This document shows positions 41,209-51,765 of a stretch of DNA of 64,000 bases, in pieces. Within the stretch, counting starts at the first letter, position 1, and every line of letters starts with the position of its first letter. The stretch is from Caldilineaceae bacterium SB0661_bin_32. GTDB taxonomy: Bacteria > Chloroflexota > Anaerolineae > Caldilineales > Caldilineaceae. The translations under genes and the position numbers were made by a program. The stretch lies in assembly GCA_009841235.1 (NCBI GenBank), contig VXMH01000104.1, forward strand, positions 1 through 64,000. Direction: 5' to 3'. Below the pieces are notes generated by a model. It did no database searches. It was not told the DNA's origin and worked only from the letters and a program-made list of their open reading frames with translations.

Positions 41209-43081
41209 CTCGCCCTTGCAGCCCCAGCACCCGGTAAGCGAATTTCAGGTGAGTTTCCTGTATGTGTTCGGCTGTTGCTGCACTTGGCAGGCCGTGTCCG
41301 CTGTCCAGCCACACCAGGGTGAAGTCCTTTTGCAGCGCCTCCATCTTACGCGCAAAGCGCTCCATTTGGCGGGGCGTAGCGCGGCTGTCACGGCGTCCCT
41401 GAAAGATCAGTAAGGGAGCCTGGATCGCCGCCGCATGGGTGAGGGGAGAACGGTCCCGATACAGTTCCGGTTTTTCTTGGGGCGTGCCGTCGAATATCAT
41501 TCGCGCCCAGCCCTTCATTGCCGCTGACGAGTCCTCGTAGTTCATCGTCCAGTCTACGATCGCCACCGGGGCGATGCCTCCCGCCCACAGGTCTGGTTCC
41601 TGTGAAAGCGCCCATACGGTCAGAAAGCCCCCGTACGAACCTCCTTCGAGCAAAATGCCATTCGGGTCGGCAATTCCTTCCCCAATCAGCCAGCGGCGGG
41701 CTGCCACCATGTCTTCCAGCTCCCAGCGCCCGACGTCGCCGTTGATCTTTTCCTGAAAGTCGCGGCCGAATCCAGTCGAGCCGCGATAGTTGACGGTAAG
41801 ATAGGCGAAGCCGTGGTCGAGCCAAGCCTGGCTGGGAGCGTCGAAGGCGTTGGACGCGGCGCCGCTAGGGCCTCCGTGGACGTGCAGGATCGCGGGGAAG
41901 GGACCCTCAGACCCTTCACTTGAGGAAGGTATACCCAGCCATGCCTGGACAGACACACCGTCGGAACCGGGAAAGCTGACCGAACGCCAGGGTCGGCCCG
42001 GCGGGCAGTGGGCAACCGGAAGTATCGGCTTGGGACGGTCTGTAGTAGTCAGCGAGAGCAGTTGAGAAGGATGGGAGGCATCGCTCCATTGCGCCCAGAC
42101 TGTACCGTCCGGGGCGAAAAAGCTGGCCGCAGTCCCCGTATGGTACGGTCCGGTGCGGCCGCGAAAGGCGCCTGGCTCGTGTTGAAGCGGCAGCAGATCT
42201 TCGTCGTTAAGATTGTAGATGAAGAGTCCTTCATGTTTGCCCGCTCTCGTTTGAACCAGCAGTTTGCCTCCGTCAGGGGACCAGTCCAGCGGCAGAACTG
42301 ATCCTGCGGCTGATGGCACCGTTATGTCGCGCCGTTCGTTTGAACGCGGGTCCCAAAGCAGAGGCAGCAGCGCACCGCTCGCGTTTGACGCGGCGAGCAA
42401 TCGCTCATCCCCTCGAAGAGGCGAAAACTGAACTGGTTCGACACTGTAGTCGGAACCGTCCCAAAGTTCAGCGACATGTTCGCCTGAATTCGTATTGAAT
42501 ACCAGGGTTGTGTAGCGCCGGCTGTGGGGCGCACGATGTGTTGATTTGACTGCAAGAAGGGCTCCGTCATAGGACAGATGACAGGCCCACGTCTCTTCCC
42601 GGGCCGTGTACACGAGTTGCGGCGGCGAACTTGAGCCGTCCGATGCCAGCGCAATGCAGTAGAACCAGTAGCGATTGTCATAGACGGCATCAAAGGCGAG
42701 GCAGGCGCCGTTGCGGCTTATGTCAAAGCCGCGCAGAGTGTATGGGGGGAGATCGGGTGTCAGGTCTTCGGCAGGTCCTCCGGTCAAGGGAACGCGGACG
42801 ATATGGCCTAGTTCACTGCCTCCGTCGTCCTGCAGGTAGTAAAGGTAGTCCCCTTTCGGTCCCAACCAGCCGTACGCCGGCGTTTCGCCGTCCGGCAGTA
42901 GGGGGCGCAGGTCTCCGGAAGAAGTGTCCCAGGTGAAGATTCGCTTTGCTGGCCCGCCCAGGGTGGCATGGACTATTCCACTCGATGGACTTTCAGGGGC
43001 GACATAGACATATCCGAGGTTCCCGCTGCGAAATCGCTGCCGCCACGGGGCATGGTCTTCAAGCTGAAGTGGGGAAGTCAT
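41198..43081 (-). CDS. S9 family prolyl oligopeptidase
   Basis: ILHVHGGPSGAASNAFDAPSQAWLDHGFAYLTVNYRGSTGFGRDF; GGSYGGFLTVWAL (GxSxGG); DSGHGLPS; WD-like N-terminal domain. Confidence 0.93.
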   Translation of the reverse strand: MTSPLQLEDHAPWRQRFRSGNLGYVYVAPESPSSGIVHATLGGPAKRIFTWDTSSGDLRPLLPDGETPAYGWLGPKGDYLYYLQDDGGSELGHIVRVPLTGGPAEDLTPDLPPYTLRGFDISRNGACLAFDAVYDNRYWFYCIALASDGSSSPPQLVYTAREETWACHLSYDGALLAVKSTHRAPHSRRYTTLVFNTNSGEHVAELWDGSDYSVEPVQFSPLRGDERLLAASNASGALLPLLWDPRSNERRDITVPSAAGSVLPLDWSPDGGKLLVQTRAGKHEGLFIYNLNDEDLLPLQHEPGAFRGRTGPYHTGTAASFFAPDGTVWAQWSDASHPSQLLSLTTTDRPKPILPVAHCPPGRPWRSVSFPGSDGVSVQAWLGIPSSSEGSEGPFPAILHVHGGPSGAASNAFDAPSQAWLDHGFAYLTVNYRGSTGFGRDFQEKINGDVGRWELEDMVAARRWLIGEGIADPNGILLEGGSYGGFLTVWALSQEPDLWAGGIAPVAIVDWTMNYEDSSAAMKGWARMIFDGTPQEKPELYRDRSPLTHAAAIQAPLLIFQGRRDSRATPRQMERFARKMEALQKDFTLVWLDSGHGLPSAATAEHIQETHLKFAYRVLGLQGRDVD

Positions 43082-43307
43082 TGCCTTTCTCGACAGATGG
43101 AGAGGATTGTCCGTCCCAATTCATACGGCCAGCGACAGCCGACGATGACTGTCGACCGGCCTCAGCGGACCGTTGGTGACCTATCCGAGCGACACGAGAC
43201 GGATTGTGTGAAGAATTGTACATGGGCTTGGAAGCCAGTGCAACGAAAACCGTTTGCCAGGTCTCCAGCAGTTGATAGCTGGCGCGGCAGATGCCATAAT
43301 AGAAAGG

Positions 43308-45134
43308 ATGAACTCGAGATTCCGAACTCCCTCCCTCTCCGGCATTGTAAAAGCTCCCGGCGAACTGTTGTTTATCGCGGGGCTCGTGGTTGTCGCGGGC
43401 ATTCTGCGCTTATACCTTATTGAGGAAAAGAGCATCTGGCTGGATGAGTCGTTCAGCTTGTGGATAGCCCGCCACAGCCTGTGGGAGGGATGGCGCTGGC
43501 TCATTGAGGTGGACCAGCATCCACCACTATATTACAGCTTGCTGCATCTGTGGATTGAGCTTTTCGGCACACTTGAAGGTGAAGTGCGAACCCTATCGGC
43601 GCTGGCATCCGTCCTGACCATTCCGGTCTTCTATGCCGCATGCCGCCGTCTGCTTGACGGCCCGACGGCAGCCATTGCAGCGTTCATCCTGACAGTGTCT
43701 CCGTTCCACGTGCAGTTTGCCCAGGAAACGCGCATGTACGCTTTGCTCACGCTCGAAGTCGCGTGTGTTTTCTACTTCCTGGCCCGGCTATTGACGAGCC
43801 GGGTTGCGCAGAGCAAAGACTGGGTCGGGCTCTCGGTCTCGCAGGCCCTCGTGATGCTGACACACAATACTGCAGCGGTGTATTTGCCGGTAGCGCTGAA
43901 CGCAGCCGCCGGGCTGATTTATCTGCTCTTTCCCACGGGAGTAGGAGGCGGAACTGCGAATGGAAGGCAAAATGGAGTAGTTGCAGATGCCGGAGAGGCA
44001 GTAAATCCCCGAGAAAATAGTCAGTTTGAGAGGGAACACGATCGCCAGGTGGAGTCGTCAGATTCTCATGGGGAGGCCGACGCGGAAGCTTTCTGGAAGA
44101 ACTGGGTGCGATTTCAGGGACTGGCAGTCCTGTTGTGGCTGCCCTGGGCCATGCCGTTCATCATTCAGGTAATCGACGTAGGGTCAGGATTCTGGCTGCC
44201 TCCTCCCTGGCCTGACCTGGTGCTGGATACGTTTCGAAATTTTCACTTCGCGTTCTTGCCCTCCGAACTACCATTGAGGCCGGTATGGATGTGGGGTTAT
44301 ACGGTTCTGGCGGCCCTGGGTCTGGCAGGGCTGCTCTTTGCGGTAAGTCCGCACTCCCGGAAGGGGCGAAGGCCCGCTTCGGGGGGGCTTTTTGAAAGAT
44401 ATGACAGTGGTGAGAGGGATACTCATCCACTGGAAAGAGACAGAGCCGCAGTGCTGCTGGTCTGTCTCTTTCTTGTTCCGCACATCGTGGCGCTTCTTGT
44501 GAGTCTGCGCAGCCCAATCTATGCGGAGCGGCCGTTGATATGGACGACTTTGCCCTATTTTGTTCTTGTCGCGGCAGGAATACGCGTCATGGCAGGCCCT
44601 CTGAGAATGAGCGTGCCGGACTTGCTCACTCTCCGACGATCTGCCGGTTTGGCAGGGCTCGTGTCCACAGTTCGACTGGGCGTCCAGCTTCTTGTCCTGG
44701 CGGCTGTCCTGGGACTGAGCAGCCTCTCCCTGAACGGGTACTACTTCTGGTTCCAGAAAGAAGCCTGGGATGAGGCGGCTTCCCATGTTGCCAGGCAGGC
44801 GCGGCCAGGAGAGATAGTTCTCTTCAATGCCACTTGGGTACAGATTCCCTTTGAGTATTACTACGAACGATACGAGCTCGATACGTTACTGAAGGGCCTG
44901 CCTGTAGATCTGTTTGACCGGGGCGAGCTTGAGCCGACGATGGAGGAGGCAGATGTTCCCCGGATTCAGGCGCTGCTCGCCGGTCGAGAACAGGTCTGGC
45001 TTGTGTATTCCCACAACTGGTATTCCGACCCGGAGGGCATCATCCCTCGCGAATTGGGCAAGATGTTCGGAGAGTCCGAGATAACCGACTTCAGAGGGGT
45101 TCAGATCATCCGATTCGCTGGCAGAGAACAGTGA
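43308..45134 (+). CDS. Polytopic membrane glycosyltransferase (GT39/PMT-like)
   Basis: LIEEKSIWLDESFSLWIARHSLWEGWRWLIEVDQHPPLYYSLLHLWIELFG. Start ATG 43308. Confidence 0.85.
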   Translation: MNSRFRTPSLSGIVKAPGELLFIAGLVVVAGILRLYLIEEKSIWLDESFSLWIARHSLWEGWRWLIEVDQHPPLYYSLLHLWIELFGTLEGEVRTLSALASVLTIPVFYAACRRLLDGPTAAIAAFILTVSPFHVQFAQETRMYALLTLEVACVFYFLARLLTSRVAQSKDWVGLSVSQALVMLTHNTAAVYLPVALNAAAGLIYLLFPTGVGGGTANGRQNGVVADAGEAVNPRENSQFEREHDRQVESSDSHGEADAEAFWKNWVRFQGLAVLLWLPWAMPFIIQVIDVGSGFWLPPPWPDLVLDTFRNFHFAFLPSELPLRPVWMWGYTVLAALGLAGLLFAVSPHSRKGRRPASGGLFERYDSGERDTHPLERDRAAVLLVCLFLVPHIVALLVSLRSPIYAERPLIWTTLPYFVLVAAGIRVMAGPLRMSVPDLLTLRRSAGLAGLVSTVRLGVQLLVLAAVLGLSSLSLNGYYFWFQKEAWDEAASHVARQARPGEIVLFNATWVQIPFEYYYERYELDTLLKGLPVDLFDRGELEPTMEEADVPRIQALLAGREQVWLVYSHNWYSDPEGIIPRELGKMFGESEITDFRGVQIIRFAGREQ

Positions 45135-45215
45135 GAAGAAACGCGCCGACAGGAATCGAGGAGAATAAACTCAATAGTGAGTTTTCTTTTCGGATGGACT
45201 CGCCAGGACCGTCTC

Positions 45216-46724
45216 TCAAGAGAGGTCGCGTACAAAACCCTGTCGCCGGATTCCCCAGAAAAGAGCCATGCCCAGGAGACACAGAGTCGGCAGCCACTCC
45301 AACAGTCGCACCCAGTCCAGATCTTGCAGGTTTTCGGGATCGAGGTACGTGACATACGAGAGCGCAACGATACCGCTAAGCCAGAGCCAGGGCAGCGCCA
45401 AAAGCCAGAGTCGCTTCGGCTCGTTTTCTGCCGGCGCCAGAAAAGGCAGGAAGGGGAGCAGGACCAGCAGGTACCAGGGATGAACGGTCGTCGTCAGTAG
45501 GAGATAGCCGCCAAGAGGAACTGCCAGCCAGCGCAAGGTTGTTCTCATGTCGATTTCGGATTGGCGAAACTGCCACCAGACAACCAGCAAGAGCAAAAAC
45601 ATCAGGAAATAGACTATCTCCCGGGCTTGTGTCATCGGGCCGTCTATGCCCATGCTTTCGAGCCAGTTCTCCAGCCAGCGAAACAGGCCGCTATTGAAGT
45701 TCCACTGCGCGTTGTAGATGCGTAAGGCCCCGAACAGTCCGCGGCCGTCCAGTTCCCCGGCCAAACCCCAGCCGGCCCGCAGCGCCGGCGCCACCAGCAT
45801 TCCCAGTGTCAGGTAACCGTAGAGCAATCGACTTCCCCAATTCCACCTCCGCCAAAAGACGGGAATCAGAAGTGCGGGGATCAGTTTCGTCAGTGTGGCC
45901 AAGGCCAAGAACACAGGCGCCAGCAAAGAGAATGCAGGTTTCTCCACAGCGACTTCAGGATGGCCGGTATGCGACGTCCGGCTGTCAGATTTTCCGGCGC
46001 GCACCATCGCATAGACCGCCAACATCATCAACAAAACCATCAGGGCATCAACGTGCGCGCCCTGGGCGGTCTCGACGATGACCAGCGGGTTCCAAAGGTA
46101 GATTAGCAGACGTTTGGCAGGGAATCCGACGGCCGCCAGCAACCTGGAGAGAATAAACGCGGTTCCCAGATCGAACAGGACGGCCGCTGATTGGAAAGAG
46201 ATTGGAGCGAGAGGATAGAAATGGGCGATGGCCGCAAAGAACCACTGTGCGGCAGGCAAGTAGGGGCTGGCCATCCAGGCGTGATTGGCCTGGGCCCGAA
46301 ATGGCGTGTCGAGCCAATCCAACTGGGAGGCGTCAATGGGGTAGGCGTAAGGGCTTACACCATTGGCGGTGACGTAGCCGTCCCACATATATCGAAAAAC
46401 ATCTGAAGACAAGGTGGGGAATGTCTGCAACAGTAACCATCTGAAGAGGCATCCTCCTCCCCAGATCCAGACCAGCAGGTAGAAGCTCTTGACCCCTGTT
46501 CGTGACGGGGAGAGTTCGCGGCTGCCGTCGTGCCACCAACGTTCCAGCCAGAAAACTGCTGCGGCGTAGGCAGCAAATGCCAGGCCAAACCAGAGCAGGA
46601 ACTCCGAGACCTGGGTCGTCCCCAGGTTTCCATGGCGGATCTGCATGGAAAGCATGCCGGTGTAGGCAGCAAGCGAGAAGATAAAGAGTGTGATGGGGAC
46701 ATACCAGGACCTCAGACCTGCCAC
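45216..46724 (-). CDS. Polytopic membrane mannosyltransferase-like protein (GT87/GT39-like)
   Basis: TLSSDVFRYMWDGYVTANGVSPYAYP...LLIYLWNPLVIVETAQGAHVDALMV...WYLLVLLPFLPFL. Confidence 0.78.
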   Translation of the reverse strand: MAGLRSWYVPITLFIFSLAAYTGMLSMQIRHGNLGTTQVSEFLLWFGLAFAAYAAAVFWLERWWHDGSRELSPSRTGVKSFYLLVWIWGGGCLFRWLLLQTFPTLSSDVFRYMWDGYVTANGVSPYAYPIDASQLDWLDTPFRAQANHAWMASPYLPAAQWFFAAIAHFYPLAPISFQSAAVLFDLGTAFILSRLLAAVGFPAKRLLIYLWNPLVIVETAQGAHVDALMVLLMMLAVYAMVRAGKSDSRTSHTGHPEVAVEKPAFSLLAPVFLALATLTKLIPALLIPVFWRRWNWGSRLLYGYLTLGMLVAPALRAGWGLAGELDGRGLFGALRIYNAQWNFNSGLFRWLENWLESMGIDGPMTQAREIVYFLMFLLLLVVWWQFRQSEIDMRTTLRWLAVPLGGYLLLTTTVHPWYLLVLLPFLPFLAPAENEPKRLWLLALPWLWLSGIVALSYVTYLDPENLQDLDWVRLLEWLPTLCLLGMALFWGIRRQGFVRDLS

Positions 46725-46729
46725 CCCTT

Positions 46730-47881
46730 TCAGCGCCCCTTCCCTGGTAACGACTCAGTCGGAATCCGGTACAGACCTCCTTGTGTCACTCCACCAGCGC
46801 TGGATACCATCTCCTCGGCCAGGTTCTGCGTCCTGCGGGCGAATTCAGTGACCGTGTCGTAGCGGGGCAGGTCGCCGGTGACGTCTTCATTGAAGTAGAC
46901 ATCAGTACTGTCTCTGATCGCTTCGGGCAGGGCGTTGTAGCCGTGAATCAGCCCAAGCAGCCCGGCGGCAGTTGCCATGGTGTTGTCGGCATCCCAGCCT
47001 GCCAGCGCGGCGACCTCCATGGTGCGGAGAACGTCGCTTTCACCATAGAGCAAGGCCATAATTGTTACGGCAAAGTTGACCCGCGAAGCCCACCACATTG
47101 GGTCGGTGTCGTACTCATCCCGTATTAGCCGGCGGGTTATGCGCCAGTCCTCAGGATTCTCCTGATGCCAAAGCACCACATTGTCCACGATGGGCGCGAT
47201 GATGGCTTCTTCTGCGGTCAACCGGCGTGCGGCGGCGATCAGGGCTGGCACGTCGTCATCAAAGAAGGCAAGGCTGTAGAGCGTAGCAAAGAAGACGCTG
47301 GCCTCCACCGCCGGCCCGCTGTTCGTGACGCGTGCAAACCGTTCGGCGTATTCTGCGGCCAGGTCCGGCATGCCGGGGGCCAACATGCCGAAAAGTTCGG
47401 TCTGCAGCTGGGCGTCTATGGACCAGGCGCCATCGGGATTGTTTTCGGCGTTTCCGGTCTCCGGCGGCAGAAAGCCTTCGTCCATCAGATCGCGGGCCCG
47501 CCGAGTCGATACCCAGATGTCGTGGTTGAGATGGTCGACCCATTCGACTCTTATCTGTTCAGGGGTGGGATCGAGCCCGTGCGTTTCCAAAATGTGCAGA
47601 TCAACCCATTCGACATGCGTATCGTCGTCTGTTGACCATTCCTCCAACAGCAGGGGCGCGAATGAACCCTCGGGCCCCGGCTCGTCAATGTAGACTCCCT
47701 GCAGTTCGAGGCCCGAATGGTTGGCGAGCATCGTCGCCTTCCAGGCGCCGTATACCTTGTCGTAGTAGGCGTCGGCGGTCAGCGTCCGAAATTGGGGAGG
47801 CGGTTCCGGGCGGGTGAGGCCTACGGCAAGGACGATGGCAAGCCAAATGACGGCAATCAGTCCGATCTTGCGCTGGTCCAA
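46730..47881 (-). CDS. ADP-ribosylglycohydrolase family protein with N-terminal membrane anchor
   Basis: IGLIAVIWLAIVLAVGL anchor; YDKVYGAWKATMLAN; WSTDDDTHVEW; AALAGWDADNTMATAAGLLGLIHG. Confidence 0.85.
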   Translation of the reverse strand: MDQRKIGLIAVIWLAIVLAVGLTRPEPPPQFRTLTADAYYDKVYGAWKATMLANHSGLELQGVYIDEPGPEGSFAPLLLEEWSTDDDTHVEWVDLHILETHGLDPTPEQIRVEWVDHLNHDIWVSTRRARDLMDEGFLPPETGNAENNPDGAWSIDAQLQTELFGMLAPGMPDLAAEYAERFARVTNSGPAVEASVFFATLYSLAFFDDDVPALIAAARRLTAEEAIIAPIVDNVVLWHQENPEDWRITRRLIRDEYDTDPMWWASRVNFAVTIMALLYGESDVLRTMEVAALAGWDADNTMATAAGLLGLIHGYNALPEAIRDSTDVYFNEDVTGDLPRYDTVTEFARRTQNLAEEMVSSAGGVTQGGLYRIPTESLPGKGR

Positions 47882-48016
47882 TGTTGAAGTCCTTGAAGAA
47901 TGAATGGTCGGGAACAGTTGCCAGGCAGTATACCTGAACGGAAGAGGGGAGGAAACTCTGCGGGGGCCTCTCCGATGAAGAGAGCCTCTCCATACGGGCG
48001 CAAAGGAGGAAGCAGG

Positions 48017-49372
48017 TTACTCCCGGCGGAGCGCCTCGATGGGGTCCAGTTGCGCCGCTTGCGTGGCGGGATAGTAGCCGAAGAAGATTCCAACGGCGGC
48101 GGATGCGCCAAATGCCAGTGGGAGCGACAGAGGCACGAGTTCAGTTCGCATGCCCCCCAGCGCCCCAAAGGCGATAGAGCCGGCAACGCCAATGAAGAGA
48201 CCCGCCAGCCCACCAACCAGGCTCAGCATCACGGCCTCGAGCAGGAATTGCCGTTGAACGTCGCGAGGGCGCGCTCCAAGGGCCTGGCGCAGTCCGATTT
48301 CGCGCGTGCGTTCGGTCACGCTGACGAGCATGATATTCATGATACCAATTCCGCCCACGACAAGCGAGACCCCGGCCACCCAAGCCAGGAGACTTCTGAA
48401 GGCTGCTGTGGTGGAGGCTCGAGCGTCGACAATATCCTGTTGTGTTCGCACACCAAAGTTCGGCTCAGAGGGATCTATCTGACGGCGCCCGGCCAGCAAA
48501 GAGGCTATCTGCTCCATTACGCTGTCCATCACTTCGCCGCTCTCGGCCTTGACCAGGATCATGCGTACGCGGTTTCCTCCGAAGCCGGAACCGCCGAATT
48601 TCTTGAATGCGACGGAAGCGGGGATGTAGATGCGGCCGTCGTTATCAGTCGCACCGACAATCCCCTGTTCAGCCATGACGCCAATGACGGTGAAGCGCGA
48701 TGAGCCGATGCGGACCTGTTGCCCTATGGGACCAGCGTCGTCGAACAGGTCCTCGGCGATACCGGCGCCGAGAACGGCGACACGCTGTGTTGCATCGTTT
48801 TCGGCATGCGTAAAGAACCGCCCCTGCCCGATTTCGTAGTCGCGCACCTCCAGAAAGTCGGCTGTTACGCCGACGATGGAGACGCCGGTCAGCGTTGAGG
48901 CGCCGCCTTTCACGTTCTGCGTAGTACTCTGTTCGAGAGAAACACCGGCGATATTGTTCAGGTTCTGTGAGAGGAAGAGGACCTCATCGTAGGTGAAGGT
49001 TGTAATGCCGCCCGGGCCTCCTCCGCCGAAGCCGCGACCGGCGCCGCGCACGCCGCCGAAACTTCGAAATGGGGTTACCATGATCAGATTTGCCCCAAGA
49101 CCGCTTATCTGGTCTTCGATTTCGGCCTCGGCTCCGGCACTGACGGCCAGCATGATGATAACAGCGGCGACGCCGATGATGATACCCAATGTCGTCAGAA
49201 ATGAACGCAGCTTGTTCAGCATCACCCCTTCCCACGCGACGTTGAAGGAGTTCGGCAATGTCATCCCGTGCAGATCTTTGAAGGATCCGTCTTCCAGCGT
49301 TTGTCTGCCTAAGCTGGCCGGTCGGACTGAGTCTTGCAGCATGAGCAGATTGTCTCCTGTGCTTACGCACAA
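48017..49372 (-). CDS. ABC transporter permease, MacB/FtsX type
   Basis: LRSFLTTLGIIIGVAAVIIMLAVSAG; GGIGIMNIMLVSVTERTREIGLRQALGARPRDVQRQFLLEAV. Confidence 0.93.
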   Translation of the reverse strand: MCVSTGDNLLMLQDSVRPASLGRQTLEDGSFKDLHGMTLPNSFNVAWEGVMLNKLRSFLTTLGIIIGVAAVIIMLAVSAGAEAEIEDQISGLGANLIMVTPFRSFGGVRGAGRGFGGGGPGGITTFTYDEVLFLSQNLNNIAGVSLEQSTTQNVKGGASTLTGVSIVGVTADFLEVRDYEIGQGRFFTHAENDATQRVAVLGAGIAEDLFDDAGPIGQQVRIGSSRFTVIGVMAEQGIVGATDNDGRIYIPASVAFKKFGGSGFGGNRVRMILVKAESGEVMDSVMEQIASLLAGRRQIDPSEPNFGVRTQQDIVDARASTTAAFRSLLAWVAGVSLVVGGIGIMNIMLVSVTERTREIGLRQALGARPRDVQRQFLLEAVMLSLVGGLAGLFIGVAGSIAFGALGGMRTELVPLSLPLAFGASAAVGIFFGYYPATQAAQLDPIEALRRE

Positions 49373-49427
49373 AACGTGCTGTCCCCAAGAAGGACAACGG
49401 ACATGCCAGCGTCGTCTTCAACGACTT

Positions 49428-50144
49428 TCAGGCTGACACCAGACGATCGATCCGGGATTGGGGGGCGACAACCCTCCCGTCCAAAACGTTAACAACCCGC
49501 TGCGCCTCGTGCGCCCGTTCCTGTTCATGGGTCACCATCACGATCGTCGCTCCCTGCGCGTGCAGGCTATGAAATATCTCCATGATTTCGGTACTGGAGC
49601 GGGTATCGAGGTTTCCCGTGGGCTCATCGGCCAATATGAGAGACGGGTCGTTGATCAGCGCCCTGGCGATCGCTACTCGCTGCTGTTGGCCGCCCGACAG
49701 CTCGGTCGGCAGATGGTGAAGGCGATCCCCCAGGCCGACCAGGTTCAACAGTTCTGAGGCCCGTTCTCTGCGCTGCTCCTCGCTCCAGTTCTGAAATCCG
49801 TTGTACATCATCGGCAGCATTACATTCTTGCGCGCGCTCAGGCGGGGCAACAGGTTGTATGATTGAAATACGAAACCGATTTTGCGATTGCGGACCGAGG
49901 CAAGCTGGTCGCGAATCAGGCGGCTGACGTCTTCGCCGTCGAGAATGTAGAGCCCGCTGGTTGCGCGGTCCAGACAGCCGATTATGTTCATCAGCGTGGA
50001 CTTACCTGAGCCGGAGGGACCCATGATGGCGACAAACTCGCCTCTTTCAACCTGCAAGTCCAGCTCCTTCAGCGCGTGGACTGCGATGTCGCCCTCACCG
50101 TAGGTTTTTGTCATCTTGGTGATGTCAATGACGAGATCGCTCAT
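49428..50144 (-). CDS. ABC transporter ATP-binding protein, MacB/LolD type
   Basis: [60 protein letters not shown]. Confidence 0.95.
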   Translation of the reverse strand: MSDLVIDITKMTKTYGEGDIAVHALKELDLQVERGEFVAIMGPSGSGKSTLMNIIGCLDRATSGLYILDGEDVSRLIRDQLASVRNRKIGFVFQSYNLLPRLSARKNVMLPMMYNGFQNWSEEQRRERASELLNLVGLGDRLHHLPTELSGGQQQRVAIARALINDPSLILADEPTGNLDTRSSTEIMEIFHSLHAQGATIVMVTHEQERAHEAQRVVNVLDGRVVAPQSRIDRLVSA

Positions 50145-50193
50145 GTTGCACTCGTTTCAGTGTAGTTGACTGTACAATCGAGGTTCATTACGT

Positions 50194-51717
50194 TCAATTG
50201 TTGCCAACCTGAGCATCGCCAGTGCTAATGGTTTCCCCTTCCTCAAGACCTGAAAGAATCTCGGCGCTGACGAAATTTCTCAGACCCACTTGCACCGGTC
50301 GAAATTCAAGTTCGTCATTTGGGCCAACAACAAAGACCGCAAATTGCCCAGGGCTGATTTCTCGCAGGGCCTGGACAGGGACAAGCAGGGCGCCCCGGGT
50401 CTCACCGGCGATGATCTCGACTTCGGCGTTCATTCCGAAGAGCAGCGGCGCCGAGTGCTGGGTCATATCGATGCTGGCCCAGGCCTGAATTGCGGAGGCG
50501 CCGTCGACCTCGACGAGGGCCGGCTCAACCCGAGTTATCTGACCGGCATATGCGTGTTCAGGAAATGCTTCGAAGACGATGCTGACCGGAAAGCCGGGCA
50601 CGGCCGCTGCAATATCCAGCTCCTCAATCCAGAAGCGGACCTGTGCAGTCTGTGAATCTGCCAGCCCAATGATTGGGCCCATAGAGACCGAGTCACCGGA
50701 CTGAACGGAGACAGACGTAACAACCCCTGCGATCGGAGCGCGAATGGCGCCCCCTTCAATCTCGCGTTGCACTTCATCGGCTGTCAGGCGCGCCTGTTCG
50801 ACAGCAAGCCCGGCCCTCTCCAGCTCCTCGGCGCTGGGCCCGTCCAACAGGTCTTCGAGCAGAGCGCGATTCTGTTCGACTTTGGCTCTCGCCGCGGCCA
50901 CGTCCAGCTCATCGGCTTCCTGAAGCAGGAGATTGAGCGTGTTTTGGGCTTGCAGAACGCGCGCTCTTGCCGATTCCACCTGGTCTTCAGCCGCGCCTGC
51001 GGAGCCGATATTGTACTGCGCCAGGGCTTTCTCATATGCGAGTGTAGCAGCCTGCAAGTCGGCCGCTTGTGAGGTCCTGCCGACATCATTGCGCCATGCA
51101 ACCCTGTCGTAAGCGGACTGGGCCTCGGCAAGCGCGACTTCCGCTGACTTCAGGTCTGCCTGGAGGCTGGTAATCGTATCCTGCGAAGGGCCAGCAAGCA
51201 GAGAGTTTAGGGCGCTCTGCGCACTGACCAGTTCACTACGTGCGGCATTAACTTCCTCGGCGGTGGGAGGGGCAACGAGCCGATCATATTCGGCCTGTGC
51301 CGAGGCCAGGCTGGACTGCGCGGCAGCAAGGTCGGCGCCACCTACTTCCCCGGTCAGTTCAATCAGCGCAATCTCGGCCAGGCGAAGGTTGATCTGGGCG
51401 GAGATGAGCTGCGAGTTCAGCGTTGAGTCATAGGCCAGAGTTGCCAGAATCTGACCAGAGTCGACCTGGTCGCCTACCTGCGCGGCAATACTGCTCACGA
51501 TGCCGCTGCTGCGGAACCCGACTTGCGTCTCCTCGCCGGCGAACAGAGTGCCGATCCCTCCAGCCGTCAGTACAAGAGCACCGCGACGCACTGGGGCAGT
51601 CTGCAACTCAGGGGCGACGACTTCCGGATCTACGGACACAAAATAGGTATTGTAGCCGTAGTACGCGCCGGTTCCGAATACAAGCAGTATCAAGAGACTG
51701 AGAAGGATCGTCTTCAT
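50194..51717 (-). CDS. MacA/HlyD-type efflux periplasmic adaptor
   Basis: Lipoyl-like halves around long coiled coil; GGAIRAPIAGVVTSVSVQSGDSVSMG. Confidence 0.9.
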   Translation of the reverse strand: MKTILLSLLILLVFGTGAYYGYNTYFVSVDPEVVAPELQTAPVRRGALVLTAGGIGTLFAGEETQVGFRSSGIVSSIAAQVGDQVDSGQILATLAYDSTLNSQLISAQINLRLAEIALIELTGEVGGADLAAAQSSLASAQAEYDRLVAPPTAEEVNAARSELVSAQSALNSLLAGPSQDTITSLQADLKSAEVALAEAQSAYDRVAWRNDVGRTSQAADLQAATLAYEKALAQYNIGSAGAAEDQVESARARVLQAQNTLNLLLQEADELDVAAARAKVEQNRALLEDLLDGPSAEELERAGLAVEQARLTADEVQREIEGGAIRAPIAGVVTSVSVQSGDSVSMGPIIGLADSQTAQVRFWIEELDIAAAVPGFPVSIVFEAFPEHAYAGQITRVEPALVEVDGASAIQAWASIDMTQHSAPLLFGMNAEVEIIAGETRGALLVPVQALREISPGQFAVFVVGPNDELEFRPVQVGLRNFVSAEILSGLEEGETISTGDAQVGNN

Positions 51718-51765
51718 GAGTAGCCCTCAACTTACGAATACAAGGGGGATTCCGTAGTGACGAGG

